Positions 36,209-49,642 are shown, counted from the stretch's first letter. The stretch is DNA of 64,000 bases from Chrysogorgia sp. JL179-B06 (GCA_035772405.1 JAYKKM010000504.1:1362001-1426000), one strand, 5' to 3'. The notes: generated by a model not told the origin, from the sequence alone. Numbers and translations are program-made.

Positions 36209-36778
36209 TGGTTGTTGAGTGCACGTATTTTTATTTTATATATGTAATACAAATACTGTTTTTTTTCACGGATTAATTTTTAAAGATATAGCGAGATTAC
36301 TATATGTATCGCTTTGTTTTCGTTATCATAAATGCAGAAGTCTATATACAACTGAAATAACAACAAGAAAAATATTTAAGCTGATGTTATTTACTGTATA
36401 TAATCTAAACTTCGAAGTCCCGGATGCGAATTAAATCAATGATTTTCCGACCGCCAGTTACTTGCCCTACTAGCTATATTTGGATTCAGAAAGCAACGAA
36501 TTCTTGATGATCTGTTTTTTGTTTTTAGAGACTCCAAATTACCCGCACCAGGATACTTCGAACCATGGAAACGATAGTATTGGTTATGGAACTCCCAGGG
36601 ACAATCACGGCCTACGTATGTAATTTTTTGTTGGTTTAATTCAGTTGCAGTACAACTTAATTGTTTTAATCGCTTCAGTCGTTTAATATTGTTCTTATCA
36701 CTCCCGTTGTTTGATGCGAATGACCATTAATCCCATGTGCATCCCCATCGAAAACACTGACGAGAACATTTCGCAATC
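36209..36778. repeat. Host duplicated segment, copy 2
   Basis: Close copy of 1-563, including exon A and the piggyBac terminal fragment at about 36700-36778. After acatttcgcaat the two copies diverge abruptly, marking the duplication or deletion breakpoint. Confidence 0.85.
36529..36615 (+). CDS. Putative host exon A, copy 2
   Basis: 87 nt between gtttttag and gtatgt, same phase (1 to 1) as copy 1. It encodes almost the same peptide, with changes such as GYGTPRDNHG. It precedes exons B, C and D at 41333, 42396 and 43383 in compatible phase. Gene not recognised. Confidence 0.55.
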
Positions 36779-37235
36779 GATCGAAAACTTTCTTTTCCCA
36801 GTTTGTCAATTTATTTTGGTAAGTGACATAATCGACAAAATTTGCATGTTAAATTCCATATTCTATTGATTTCTAAATTAAATCTAAATTATTAGGTCTC
36901 CGTGCCATTTCTCCTAAAAGCACAAGCTCTACTACTGATGTTAATCTAGTTTTTAACCATTCTACTTGAATGTCTGACCCCGAGAGAAGTGTTCAAGAAA
37001 AAGATCTCAAATTTATTTCAACTCCAGATCTATTGATTCGTTTTCTGTTGAAGAAGATACAGCAGCTTTCTTCCGTCAATTACGCTTAAATAGATTTTTG
37101 TGGGTACCGCGGTCACCCATATACCTGTAGTCACGGCGTTGAAGTAGCTAGCTAACTAGGTTTCTAGGTATTTAGGGGTTCAACATCGAAATTACAACTG
37201 CGCAACTCAGATACTCATTCGGAGTTCATCGGAAA
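36779..37235. other. No feature recognised
   Basis: Host intronic or intergenic sequence without a supported frame or repeat. Confidence 0.4.
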
Positions 37236-37352
37236 ATGTCGTCTTCCACAATTCGTCCTCGTGTCTTGTGTGTACAAACTACAATAGAAAATCTCGATAA
37301 TCTTTTAATAAGCTTTCTGTGGTTTATTTGCAAGGTAAGCCGTTTCGTTCGA
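37236..37352 (+). CDS. Candidate host exon or gene start (weak)
   Basis: An ATG-initiated frame (MSSSTIRPRVLCVQTTIENL) reaches a consensus-like donor after tttgcaag (gtaagc near 37335). It could be a first exon or chance. Nothing downstream proves splicing. Confidence 0.2.
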
Positions 37353-38301
37353 ACGTTTACGAAGCAGTCTATCGTCGACACTAAGAATCGGTGTCACATG
37401 CAGTGTCAACAATATAAAGACGAGTAAATATACTTGAATACAATTTTTGTGTTATTTCATTTATACGTGTTTTTGGTGATTATGTTATCGTTTGAAATGA
37501 TGTGCTACAATGTATATGTTATTGTTTTTGAGACTCTCAAATGATGTCGAGTAAAATCCAGGTCCCACCATATACGAAATGTGAATTCAAACAACACTGT
37601 TCGTGCTGATTTTAGTCAAGGAAAACGGAACAGTGTGTAGCAATGTCATTGACCGCTATAATTTTTAAATACATTATGGAAAACATATTTATAATCGGAA
37701 TTCGTCTGGCTTACAATATTTTGTTTCATGGGAATTGTTTTTTAAATAAATATTTTTAGTTGTTAACTGATGTTCCTGGCATTGTATCAATAAATGGCAA
37801 AACCTTATATGCTTTAACTTATAGTGAATCATAAACTGGAGAATTAAAATGACATGTGATGTGGCCCTTATATATGTTTGTCCAAATATGCATTTTTGAT
37901 TTAGAAACAATCTATGGATGTTACTTGTTAACAATTGATTGTAACACTGTTCCAGTGTTCAAAATGTCAGACAATACTTTCAAGATATTTGATTCACATT
38001 GAAGGGATCTATATGGAATGCCGTGTTTTTTCCATTTGTTTGAAAAGGTTGTATTCCATTTGAAATAAATGGTGTTTCAGTCACTTTCAATGATCAAAAG
38101 CTCCCAAGTATTAATTTGTGTCAAGATTGACGAACATCATTAAGATGATTTCAGCATTATATAATAGTTCCTATCTGCGGTAATTCTATTAAAGTTTCTG
38201 TGAAATTATTTTGTTGTTCACAGATGTTCCTAACATGGATGTTCACAGATGTTCCTAATTTTCTCATCTAATACCCCTGATCAATCTATCAGTGCAAGTG
38301 T
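37353..38301. other. No feature recognised
   Basis: Host non-coding DNA; the minus frame at 37689-37934 has no family signal and is not accepted. Confidence 0.4.
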
Positions 38302-38584
38302 CTATCAAATGAGAATTCACCCCAGCTTTTTATGATTGTGTTTGAAAGAACACATAAAACAATGAAAAATAGCTTTTACATGACTTTAGTATCTTATGCC
38401 GTTCTTGAGTCATTACGCATCATGTAACTTAAGCTGTGACGTCACAAGATGGACACATCAAAACTCAAAATCAGGCATATATTTGGATTGGTTTGACTAA
38501 ACAGGCTCAAACCATACAGACTTACTGAGTAAACAAGATTCAGCATTGAGATTGTTGCTGTTAGATTCCCATGGTAGCAGATTC

Positions 38585-39100
38585 GTTCCCAGGCCAACCT
38601 CATTCCCAGGGCATTTTGCCTCCACGGTGGAAGGTCGGCGAAAATGGCCCTAGGATCGGCTGCTCACATGACACCCAGAATTTCTGGGTGTTTAGATATG
38701 ATAATTTTTGTGGTCTTTGTTCCATTGCCTTTGTCTACTTTGTTGACCTGAATAATTGAGAAATATTCAATGCTCTTCAGAGTTGTTCACGTCAGCATTC
38801 GTCGGCATAAAAGCAGCTAACAAGCTTAATAATCCACCATACATCCATTGTTATGTCTTACAAAAGGTATGAAGAAGCATATATCCAATTTAGCGAAAGC
38901 TATCACTTCTAATTTGCTGTAAAATTTGAAGACAGCATTCAGATTTAGATGAATAAATTATACTAGGCTGAATTAATTTAGTTTTATAACAAGCCAATCG
39001 CATTATAGAATGGACCAGCCGATCCCAGGGCCATTTTCGCCGACCTTCCGCCGTGGAGGCAAAATGCCCTGGGTACGAGGTTGGTTCCCAGGTCACTTTG
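38585..39100. mobile_element. Nested MITE with 75-85 bp TIRs
   Basis: TIRs at about 38585-38666 (cccaggccaacctcattccc...) and 39013-39100 (ending ggttggttcccagg) are near-perfect inverted copies containing gccattttcgccgaccttcc. The small frames at its ends are TIR artefacts. Confidence 0.85.
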
Positions 39101-39388
39101 TATAGAAACAAAATGTTCTACTTTTTGTCATTGCAGTTAATACTGTTTTATTGTTTTAAACCGTATTGTTGCATTGGAAATCATGGAAAAAGTATGTCAT
39201 CAACTTCCTAAAACTAAATAAGTTGCTGTAAATGTGGTTGAAAACAAATAATTATTATAAAGAAAGAGAGTAATATGTTAATTAATCCGTTACCATAGCA
39301 ACCACATTAGAATCATGACAATGTTTAGTTTTCTTGACTGGGTAAGCCAGCATGGTTTGAATCTATTTAGTCGAACCAGTCTGAAGAT

Positions 39389-39902
39389 ACCGTAGAATCT
39401 CGAAAGTAGCCGGGGCGGATACTTTCGAAATTAGTGACCTCTAAGAAGGGCGGCTACATGCGGAGGGCGCTTACTTTCGGGTTGTTATTTTTAGCATCGG
39501 CCAAGTTTTAAAGTTTAGTTTTATTTTGATTAAATTACATAAGAGTTGTTACTTATTATCTAATGCTAATAATTTACCGTACTCGATACCGAATATTCAG
39601 ATACCGAAATGGAAGAGGACGACTGAACGATGACAAAGACAAACTTATAACTACTGTCTGAAATTCCTGAATCTTTGATAATACTGTTTTATACATGTTT
39701 TAATCCATTCAAAATAAATTGTTAAACACATGTTACAACTTACTTATATAATAGTTTTAGACATTGGAAGCAGCTACTTTCGGGGCGGTTACTTTAAGAG
39801 GGGCGGCTACTTTCGGGTTTTTGTATTAATTGTTTAAAAAAGCGGCTAGTTTCAAGGGGCGGCTACTTTCGAGGGGCGGTTACTTTCGATATTCTACGGT
39901 AT
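39389..39902. mobile_element. Nested MITE with ggcggctactttcg subterminal repeats
   Basis: Ends are taccgtagaatctcgaaagt and its inverse actttcgatattctacggta. Many copies of ggcggctactttcg or ggcggttactttcg lie near both ends, as expected for transposase-binding subterminal repeats. Confidence 0.85.
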
Positions 39903-40379
39903 ACCTATATTTCAGTTTTGTTGTAATGCTGCATCCATCCTGTGACGTCACAGCTCAAATAACATAAAGTGTAATGATTCAAGAACGGGCTAACATATCA
40001 AAAATCATATTTAAGTGTTCTTTCAAATACAATCATAAAAAACTGGTGCGAATTTTCATTTCATGGTCACTTTAAAGGCACCACATCAATATAATGATAA
40101 AGAGCCTCCATTGCAGTTATCCCATAGTGGGGATAAATGCCCCAGTATAAATGAATAATACTATATAATATTTCAGTTAGTTAGGTAACATAGTCTTTTT
40201 GTTTCATAAAAACGGGCCTCCCTTTTAGTCACACCCCATGTTCATTGCTCATTGACAAGGCTGACTCAGACATTAATGTTCCATGAGGTACCCACATGTT
40301 CGCATCGCGGACCTATTTTTCATAATCAGTCGTCCACCTACAATAAGGATGTTTTGAGGTAATTAATCCTAAAAAGTCT

Positions 40380-40890
40380 TCTTGGTCCCTTACTGAAGGC
40401 AGTTTTCGTCTCTTGATCTTTTTATTCGACAATGCCGCCATGATGTCTACCAAATTATCCATTTACGCTGGAAGAAAGTTTTTAATCTTAGCAAAAATAA
40501 ACCTTTGGCCTTGAAATCGTCACGTTATCCGTATGATGTTGTCATCAAACCTGCGGATAAATGTGTCGCCATTGTTGTCTGTTGAGCGGATTTGTGTGGA
40601 CAGGAAGCTGTTCGTCGGCTTTGCGATACACTTTTTATAACTAGTTGCATTCTTATATCAAAGATACAAATCATGCCCTACAAATTTTCGACGATATACG
40701 TTTCAGTGGTTCGAGTAAATGTGTTTTCACAATTGACGTCAAGTCCCTATAAACTGTTATTCCTCATCGGCTATACATTTTTCTTTGATAAACGCATCCA
40801 TTTCATAATTTCGCTTGACAGAACTTGTGCTTACCATCAATAATTTTTCGTTTGATGTCGAACATTACTGCAAATTTATTTAATGTTGGC
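40380..40890 (+). pseudogene. Penelope-like reverse transcriptase fragment
   Basis: Degraded plus-strand frames contain a VVIKPADKC segment (about 40540-40575) and, after a frame change, FTIDVKSL followed by TVIPH (about 40728-40768). These match conserved early reverse transcriptase motifs of Penelope-like elements. A later ELVLTINNFSFDVE-like stretch follows. Stops and frame changes show that it is inactive. Confidence 0.6.
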
Positions 40891-41332
40891 AGATATATTT
40901 TTAAATATATTTATATTATACATATATTTATATTAGGAACTGTATCATACTCCCGTATAAATTAGGGATACCAGCGTTGAAGTTTACATGGGATCGACAT
41001 CCACATTGAAACCTGTATATTGTTCTTGCATATTTCGGAATATATTACTGGTGATGTGCTCAATTGTTTAATTGGAGGGGCTATGATAACATTAAAATAA
41101 CATTAAAAATGGTCGACAGTTTGTGTGTTAATATACGAGTTTATATAATAAGTTACTATATAGCCAATTTTATAGCTTATATATAGTTTATAGCCAATTT
41201 TAAAACTCATGCTTTTATTAGCAACAAAAATAACTACTTTTTATATGAAGTATATATAGTCGGAATATTAAAGGTGATATTATTCATACATCGTGCTGTT
41301 TCAACTGATTTTCGTGCGACCATTAGTTTCAG

Positions 41333-41400
41333 ATGCTTCGCAAGCACATGAAGAATCTGATTTCTGGTACGATTGCCATCCCGACATTCAACTACTACAG
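41333..41400 (+). CDS. Putative host exon B, copy 2
   Basis: 68 nt bounded by agtttcag and gtagga donor, phase 1 to 0. Encodes an acidic Trp/Tyr-containing peptide (ASQAHEESDFWYDCHPD). Its duplicate at 49643 keeps frame despite a 3-nt length difference, which supports coding function. Gene not recognised. Confidence 0.55.
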
Positions 41401-42395
41401 GTAGGAACGTTCTCCTTGGTGTTGTTGATGTCATTCAAATATTTATGTCGATGTCATGCCATAAATGTTCATATTAATTATCATCATATTAATTACGGTT
41501 TTGATGGTAATTGCTTTGGGGTTATTTATCTTTGTATCCGAATATACATGTACCTTGAAATTATAGTGATGACGTCAAGGTGTTTGATAAAAATTCATCA
41601 TTCATTAGAAGAAGAGATCATTATCTTACCAAATATGCAGTGATTCATAGTGATTCAGTATTTTAGAATCTTCATATTGTTTATACAGCTCTTAATTAGT
41701 AATTTCTGCTATCTTTACATTGCGTAGTATTTTTCCAGCACGTATACGAGTGACAACTTTTTGACTGATATAGTCGTTATTTATTAGCCTATTTCATTCG
41801 CATAATAACGGTTTGAATTATTTTCTTTTTACCACATGTTCAAGGTGCATATCGATATTGAAAGATTCGAAAACAAAATTTCGTTTCATAGGCACTTTAA
41901 AACGCAGGCCATTATATATGAGCATTTGTTTCAGAACTCGGTTCAGCAATTACATGATGGTATCGTTTTAAATTCAGATTATTCATGAAATTTATAATAA
42001 ATTAGATTGCTACTATAATTAGTTTCCTATAACATACAGACAATAATAATCTTTTAAATTTTATTATGCAAATGAAAAACATTTTCGCGATGATCAAGTC
42101 CATATCAAGGTTAACAAGCACATGCTCTCAAAAGTGTCTTCACATGGATTACATTTTTTTAACATGAATTAAAAAAATAATACATTTAATGACTTCTTTT
42201 TTTCATGGCGACATTGATAATCAATTCAGATCCTTTATTCAGAAAAAAGGTCCCTTAATATTGATTTTAAAATGCGCAGTTTCTCTTGAAGGTAATAATG
42301 GCATTGTTTACTTCCACTATAGTGGAAGCAAACAATGTATATATCAATGTCGCCATAAATTAAAATAAATTATTCAATACAGTGTTTCTTTTCAG

Positions 42396-42449
42396 GATGA
42401 CGATTCGATGGCATGGTTGTCGTCAGAAATAGTGTTCGGTTCTACCGAT
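42396..42449 (+). CDS. Putative host exon C, copy 2
   Basis: 54 nt, phase 0 to 0, bounded by cttttcag and gtaagt. Encodes DDDSMAWLSSEIVFGSTD. The duplicate at 50703 has only conservative changes. Confidence 0.6.
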
Positions 42450-43382
42450 GTAAGTTTATGTTCGCGCTTCCGTACTAAACAATAGCTTTGTAAACTGCTG
42501 GCAACCTCGAGCGGTTTTTTAGTTATTTCTTAGCAATTTTGGTCTGACGATACAATGGCTCTTTTTGCGATGGATAATTTTATTGTATATTATTTGACAT
42601 TCGAAGTAGACGTTCAAGAGCGAGAATTTGGTTTTCTCCCATAAATTGCAACCGGCATGCATGCTGGATTCTTTTGGTGTGACAATCTTAGAATTGTGTC
42701 GGTTTTATTACGTATGCCAAGTTATCCATACAACTGTGACTGACTGTTATAGTTCCTCTGTAAAAGATTATGTATAGGATATAGCTGTTGGGCGGGGGAA
42801 GTGCATGTTTGTGAATTGATTAGAGTAAAATTTGCCAACATAAATTGTTTGGTCATTTCTACTAAATTGTGGCTATATTTATATATAAATATACTTTAGA
42901 TTTTAAAGATAGCGAAGTCAACCATTAAATAAAATTACTATATCAATAAAAGAGCCAGTAGATACAGAAATGGAAGAAAACAATGCCATATTTGCCACCA
43001 AAAGGAACTTTATATTTTACACGATACTCTAAATATGATAGAGAGGTATTCAATGCGGTCTCTGGCAAGTAATAGGAAAACCAAATAAAAACAATAAAAT
43101 ATTTCTAGATAAAATGAAAAATTGTTTAATTATATTCAACAAACGACGATGTTGCTGGTAAAATTATTAAAATAGTGTTAAAGATCACAGATGAAAGTAT
43201 AGTTAGGAATATTAACTGGAGAAGTGCGAATATAGAATGTTTGGTGTGAAACCTAAAGTATCTAATTGCATTATTAAATAAAGTGTTAATAATTATTCTG
43301 TATGACAAAAAACATACAGATCTCGCTCATGAATATATTAAATCCTCTATCTGTTACTAACTAGTATATATTACATGTCTAG

Positions 43383-43443
43383 GAAACAGAAGGAGAGTTT
43401 CGGCAACCCGAAGTTTATCATTCATCAGCTGAGCTAGCTACAG
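43383..43443 (+). CDS. Putative host exon D, copy 2
   Basis: 61 nt, phase 0 to 1, bounded by catgtctag and gtaatg. Encodes ETEGEFRQPEVYHSSAELAT. Ending in phase 1 makes the A-B-C-D cassette repeatable without frame loss. Duplicate at 51769. Confidence 0.6.
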
Positions 43444-44108
43444 GTAATGATTGAAACTGCAATTAGCATGCCATAATAAATTAGGATTGACAAGGTAATG
43501 ATCTACATATAGCGTCAGTCGAAAATGGGAAGATATAAAAATAGTGCGTATAACAATATAATATATTTGCAGCGTACTTTGTTATATATTTCAATTACCA
43601 CTGAGTATCATTTTAAACACAAATCATATTAGACTCAGAATATGGTTAAATTATCTTGCAATAATCATCATGATTGATGTGAATGCTATGTTGTCTTCTA
43701 TGTATACAATTTTGAGAAAAAAACAATTGGCTAAATTATACATGTATGGTAATTAGTAGAAAATATGAGTTCTTTGAATGCTTTTGTCTGTTGTTTTACC
43801 GGAGATTTTTATCGGTAGATACATTGAAAGAGCTTTATTCGGGAAAGCAGCAGTGACCTGCAACATCTAGCTCTGTATATTATTTGAAAATTGTTCAACA
43901 TTTGTTTAATTCGCGCCTATAACCACTGAAATATCACGACGAGAATATACCCTAGCTAATATTTTTGGCAACAAATTGCAGATGAAAATTCATATCTATT
44001 AAATAGGAATTGTAGTCAATAAACAAATAATAATTAAATCCAGGAGCTTCAATAGTTAAATAATTTAGAAATGTTAATAGTTATTCAGAGTTTACATGCT
44101 TGACGGCC

Positions 44109-44520
44109 AGGCCTTTAAATATAATGCTTTGCAATCTTAAACAGCAGTTGCATAATATCTGCATTTGTACTAGGTAAATAAACTGCCATTTTGAGTTTCC
44201 GCTAAGGTTCAGAGTTGATATCATATACAGTGGCGGTTTTCTTTTCAGATTTGACCTCATTGAGTGTTTTTCTTGCAATTCTTGCACTAGATGATGGGAA
44301 AATTGAAAAGAATCCGCCACTATATATTGAGTTGGTGCGCACCAAATTTGAGAAGAAAACCGCCGCTGTATATCAACTCTGAACCTTCGCGGAAACTCAA
44401 AATGGCAGCGCCCAGTAGCAGAAAATAAGCGAATCAAACATTATGTCTCTAGTACAAGTGCAGATATTGATATATTAATACTGCTGTATTAAGATTGCAA
44501 AGCATTATATTTAAAAGCTT
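44109..44520. mobile_element. Foldback MITE
   Basis: Ends are inverted copies (tttaaatataatgctttgca near 44113 and tgcaaagcattatatttaaa near 44496). Long inner arms, 44189-44259 and 44342-44407, share gagtttccgc and ggttcagagttgatat. Almost the whole element can fold into one hairpin. The minus frame 44081-44437 is an artefact. Confidence 0.85.
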
Positions 44521-45041
44521 TTTTATTTAAAATTAATTTATTTTTAAGTGCAGTTTCCCTTTAAGCTAATATAAATGCCTCATTAAAAATTATACGAGTT
44601 TGAAAAACATAAATGAAACGAGACGTTTATATAGCGCCTTTCAACGGTCTGGATACGATTATAACAACATTCGTGTTTATGACAGCAAGAGAATGTCAAG
44701 TCAAAACATTGAAATATAATAAATTGTGTTCAACAATAGGAACAGTTTAAAATTTAATTCAAGCTTTAAAGTGCATATACGAGAATTTTCAATTTTTTTC
44801 TAAAAATCGGCGGTATCGAGACGATTCTAACGATATATAATATACCTTAAATGGATAAAAACTTCTCGAGATATCTTGCATCAAACATAGCAAAAATATT
44901 TTTTTTCCAAAACATGGCCGGGAGAAAAGAGTCTGAGTCCGAAGCACGTTGATGACGTCAAATCGGGAACCAGCTTGTAAGATACTATAGTTTGGAGATA
45001 CAGGCTGCAGCGATGTATCGATTACTCTGTATTTTGTGACA
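44521..45041. other. No feature recognised
   Basis: Non-coding; it may be the upstream part of the degraded coding stretch that follows. Confidence 0.35.
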
Positions 45042-45669
45042 ATGTCTACATCTGGATCTTACTCAGACGAAAGTTCAACCGTGGACACGCATTTGGACTT
45101 ATCTGACAACTATGAACTCGAGGTAGAGGAATGAGAATCTGCTTCACTAGATGCAGCTTCCCCTTGTGCACCGTCTCTCCGGCTGTCTTTGTCTTCCTGG
45201 GTTGTCCTACCATATGACGATGAACCAATTGCTGATGAAGAATGGGTTCCGACATATGAAGAAGATAAAGAGAGAGAGAGAAGATTCGCGTTGAGGCTCT
45301 TCAATAATGATTTCGCGCGGTGATGCCTGCGAAGGAGGCTAGATTACGACGGTGGAGTTACTAATTACTTTTTATCTCATTGCGTCGACACTCGACACCA
45401 AAATGACGACTTACCATATCGGTGCAAACGAAACTCCAGAACGAGTACGAAACTCAATGCTGTCTATAGAGATTGAGAGGTGCGTGAAAGCATTGAGTTC
45501 TGACGACGTCCTACAAGATGTTGAAACGCCACTATCAGCAAATTTCTACTTACAGTGTACGCATCTTCCAAACTTTGGCGATACCTTCGACGATATTTAT
45601 ACGACTTTAGTTATATACTTCGAAGCTGATAATCTTAAAGCCTATTTATTCACGCGAAATCCAGAATGA
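45042..45669 (+). pseudogene. Degraded coding stretch of unknown family
   Basis: An ATG (MSTSGSYSDESSTVDTHLDL) opens an acidic frame that soon stops; a second frame contains EPIADEEWVPTYEEDKERER, and a third (45352-45669) contains DDVLQDVETPLSANFYLQC. The GC content is higher than the surroundings and fits former coding DNA. It may be a cellular or transposon-derived gene copy with frameshifts. Family not established. Confidence 0.3.
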
Positions 45670-46211
45670 TGTGTAACACATGATGGTACATTGGGAAGGC
45701 TGATAATAATATTATAACCATCATCTGTGTATCAATCAATTCGAACAAAATTTAAAACAAGTGGGGATGAATTTACAGGCTTTGAGGAAGATGACTCAGA
45801 CTGGTATAACACAATTTATAACAACTTTATATTGATTGCCTTGGGCAATCTAAAACATTCTTATGACCCTTCATGCATGGGGTGGTGAGATATGGTAGTG
45901 TGGCTTGGCTGCTTGACTCTTTGTGTTGATACTACACAATAACACAAAGTAAAAAACTTGTTAAAATACTTGAGTAATCCTCAAAATCAGTGTGCCATAA
46001 ATATATAATTAATTCGGTTTCCAATTGCATTGGCTCATCATCCTTCAAACAAACATAATTTGGAAATTACAAAAAAATAGATAAATATAGTAAGCACATG
46101 AGCAATGAGTTATCATCAGTTTCAACATATTCGTGTATTAAAACCGTATATGGAAAAGTGGCTTAATAATATAGCAGATGTATTTAATTACCTTACTGGT
46201 TGGTCCTTCCA

Positions 46212-46216
<5 letters not shown>

Positions 46217-46273
<57 letters not shown>

Positions 46274-48071
46274 GAAACTTTATTAAACTTAAATTTAGAT
46301 TTTACATATACAATTGTAAATCTCGCTTTTTAAGGTAATTTACAATCGGCTACATGAATCGATAATATCAATACATATAACTATAAAAACATATAACAGT
46401 ATACAGCACAACATTAAAATGTAAGTAAGTCGGGATTTGTCCATTTCTTGTTACGGCAGCAGAATATATAATATGTTGTTCTGATTGCAATCGTCGTCAT
46501 TCTTTTTACGCAATATTTTTGGTGAAGTTTGTCAAAACCAAGATCGTTGAGCATTTTTATGAATGTAGAGAATTCTTTCGCAAAGACACCAAGAGAGCTC
46601 ATTGATAAATTAACAAATTTAACAGATCTAAATGATTTACTTTGCTCCCTGATTAATTCTAAATATTTATCTTTTTACGTTCAACATTTTTTTGGAGATT
46701 TGATTCGAAACCAGCAGTTAGTTCAACAATATAGAGACATTCATTTGTAGTCGTCAAAAGTAGATCTGGACGGTATGTGTCGCCGGTTATTATTGATGGA
46801 CTTTTGTACCCAGGAAGATCAACATAGAGATTTGAACCGTTGACCGTCAGTAAGTTCGTCGCAAGAAAGTTTAAGATAGAGTCATGTCTCCATGTAAATC
46901 TTTCCAGATATGATTGACAACCTGCTACAACTTGTAAAAGAGTTTCTGGGGCTAGACAAAGGGAACAATGTGAAGTTGGTGATATACCCCATCTTGCTGA
47001 AGGTTTTGGCGTGTGGGAAGCGAGTTATTCATATAGCGTATAGTGAAGTTAAAAATGTTTTTCGGTAGATTAGATTGAGACGCACACCATAACTTCGTAA
47101 GCTGGGAGAGGGAGAACTTTGTGATATTAGAGAAGAAGAGCCTTGACAGGTTAAATTATTTTGAAGTCTATTCTCTTGTTCAGAACGAAAGTCCTTAAGA
47201 ACTTGCTTGGTTGAGTTATAGACGTCATACTGGATATTTGTGCTATTACTAGTCGACTTCCAGAGTTCATTGATCGCTTGGTTTGGAGATGTTTTTAGAG
47301 CTGTTCGGAGAACTGTTTGACATTGAATGAATTTCGCAGATGGAGGACAAATACTAAGGCCAAATTTGTTTCGGGTTAGGTAGACAGTACTTAGTGTTCC
47401 TGATATTGGTATTTCAAGCCATTTACGAATATAACTGTTCACTATAGAGTCAACATTTTCTGAGATCCAAGTTTTAGACAAAGTAGAAACGGTGAAATGC
47501 CAGGATATTTTGGATAAGACATAGCGAGTATAAAGAAGGATTTTATTTTTTGGAGTGGCTTCGAGTCAATATCAGTCATAAGTTGGTCAATGAGCGAGGT
47601 AAATTCAGTTTTGTGTTGTTGATCGGACATCTTGAAGTCAAAGTATCTTCCTAAGTATCGGAAATATTCTCCAATTTTGGTTGTTGGAATTAGTTGCTTG
47701 TCAATAAGGAGTTTCGGTAGATACTGGCTTGATTTTGTAACAGCTTTTTTGATGCCAAAGGTACTGCACTTGTCAACCCGAATAATCATGTTGGACCATT
47801 GGCACCAAATAGAGAAACGGTTTAAAAGGTGTTGATTTTCTGACTATTGACTAGTTATCACGGCAGCGTCATCAGCGAACTGAAACCAGTGGATGGGATT
47901 TATTAACTGGAAGGAGAAACCAAATTGACGATGTTTCTCAGCTTTTATATGTTGAATAAAAGTGTTGAAACACATATACGTAACTATACATATATTCGTA
48001 ACTCGTTGGTATGATAACTTAGGAATGCAACTAGGAATGTTGAACAGTTTATTAGGATGGATTGTAGCTAG

Positions 48072-48072
<1 letters not shown>
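46217..48072 (-). mobile_element. 5 prime-truncated LINE (RT C-terminal half)
   Basis: The minus strand carries FQFADDAAVITS (reverse transcriptase motif C, near 47860), VDKCSTFGIKK and YLGRYFDFKMS (about 47640-47780), then RKWLEIPISGTLS and TKFIQCQTVLR (about 47320-47440). Frames change twice, so it is dead. Both ends abut AAT/TAA microsatellites (46217-46272 and 48076-48117); the proximal one follows the reversed aactttatt 3 prime signal. Confidence 0.8.
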
Positions 48073-48117
<45 letters not shown>

Positions 48118-48185
48118 TTTATCCAGGATACCCACGTCACCAAAGTGTTTTTCAGTGTGGTTCTGTAATACTTCACAAGATTACA

Positions 48186-48287
48186 TCACGTTACATTACG
48201 GTACGTTACGTTACGTTACGTTACGTTACGTTACGTTACGTTACGTTACGTTACGTTACGTTACGTTACATTACATTGCATTAAGTC
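48186..48287. repeat. (GTTAC)n pentanucleotide array
   Basis: About 17 copies of cgtta with minor variants at both ends. Adjacent sequence up to about 48300 is a decayed extension. Confidence 0.95.
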
Positions 48288-48299
48288 ACGTAAACTAAT

Positions 48300-48780
48300 T
48301 AAATTGGTGTTTTTTCAGTTCATTTTTAAATATTGTTGGCAAGTTTGTACTTCTTGTTTTATTTTTCAAGTTATTAAAATCCATTCATGCGTGATAAATC
48401 AGTTTTTGTTTTACCCAGTTTGTGTTGACTTTCGGTAGATATAGGTTGTTGTTGATCCTCGTAAAATATTTATGAATGTTATTATTCCTAATTAGTTCAA
48501 AGTCAAAATCTATTCAACCGTTTCTGTCGTGTGATTCTAAGAGTGTCCAGTTATAATTGTTTCTAAGACTTCAGTCGAGGAAGAGATTGGTAGAACATCA
48601 AGACTAGTACGAGTTTAGTAACTTTATTTTGTAGAATTTGTAAAGAGTTCATTAATGTTAGGAATGTTAGGTATGTGTACTCGCTGTGCGACCTCGCTCG
48701 CGAAGAAACAAAGACTTTCTTCGAATTTCAAAACAATACCGCGATTGAGGATGATGACACATACATACATACATAAATCT
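48300..48780 (-). mobile_element. Possible LINE 3 prime end remnant
   Basis: A CATA repeat followed by aatctttatttcaac at 48758-48790 reads on the minus strand as a polyadenylation-like 3 prime end with a short tandem tail. The rest cannot be assigned. Confidence 0.3.
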
Positions 48781-49332
48781 TTATTTCAACAAGGTAATTC
48801 TTTCAGAAATTATTTAACAACAAATTATGTTATCAATAGAAGCCCTGATATAAAATTACTTTGTCTTGTTTTACGAGACCAATGCCTAAATAATTTGTTT
48901 TTCATCGGTTTTCTACTTACAAGACAATTAAGTTGTATTATAGTACTGTAGACAACCTCACTTGCACAGTTTGTTTTATAATGACAGTAATTATGTATAC
49001 ACTAATTAAAATACATAATATAATATTCTGATCCCGATTTGAGTTAATTCGTATCTTATTTATATATTTATTGTAAATTATTGATCGCTTTCGACACTCA
49101 CTATATGTATAGCTTTGTTTTCCTTTTCATGAATGCTAAATTATACACGATGCTAGCTAGGACACACGAATTAACGAATGAGAAAATTATTTAAGCTAAC
49201 GTTACTTAGAAACTAAATTTCAGATTCCCAGATTGAAATTAACCCATAGTCTTCTGACCGCCTGTCACTTGTCCTAACTATAAAGCTATATTCGGATTCA
49301 GATGGCAACCTACGATCTGTTTTTATTTTTAG

Positions 49333-49398
49333 AGAATCCAAATAGTCCGCGAAACTTTTGTAGTCGTTATGGTGATTCCTTGAACCTTCGCGATCTAC
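49333..49398 (+). CDS. Putative host exon A, copy 3 (diverged)
   Basis: 66 nt after atttttag and before gtatgt. It is 21 nt shorter than copies 1 and 2 but keeps phase and the general composition (NPNSPRNFCSRYGDS). The upstream intron is recognisably the same as in copies 1 and 2. Confidence 0.5.
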
Positions 49399-49642
49399 GT
49401 ATGTTATTTGTTTCTTTCTTTCAGTCACAGTATAATAACATTACTCAATCAAGTTCTGAAACTAGAAATACGTATTCGCCACAATTAATTATAGCTCGAT
49501 TATTATTGTAAATTCGACAACAACGTCATGCATGTCATTTGGCGCATCCTATTTGAAAAGTAGTATATGACCTGGGCGACAATTACTTGTTCTTTAATTA
49601 CAGCTGCTTCAACTGTTTTTTTTCTATGAAAATTAGTTTCAG

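Larger units (their letters stand above)
38302..40070. mobile_element. Outer foldback element with nested MITEs
   Basis: The flanks 38302-38520 and 39900-40070 are inverted repeats of each other (tttatgattgt...tttgaaagaaca against tgttctttcaaatacaatcat; a shared gctgtgacgtcacag-type block). Two smaller foldback elements sit inside. No coding sequence. Non-autonomous DNA transposon remnant is the simplest reading. Confidence 0.7.
41260..43570. repeat. Host segmental duplication, unit 1
   Basis: About 2.3 kb closely similar to 49580-51950, including exons B, C and D and their introns. Identity rises towards the 3 prime part (43090-43500 against 51470-51900 is nearly identical). Short frames at 43126 and 51512 are copies of the same non-coding intron. 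Confidence 0.9.

Noticed and set aside
44081..44437. 118-aa minus-strand frame
   Set aside because: It spans the arms of a foldback MITE and is palindromic by structure.
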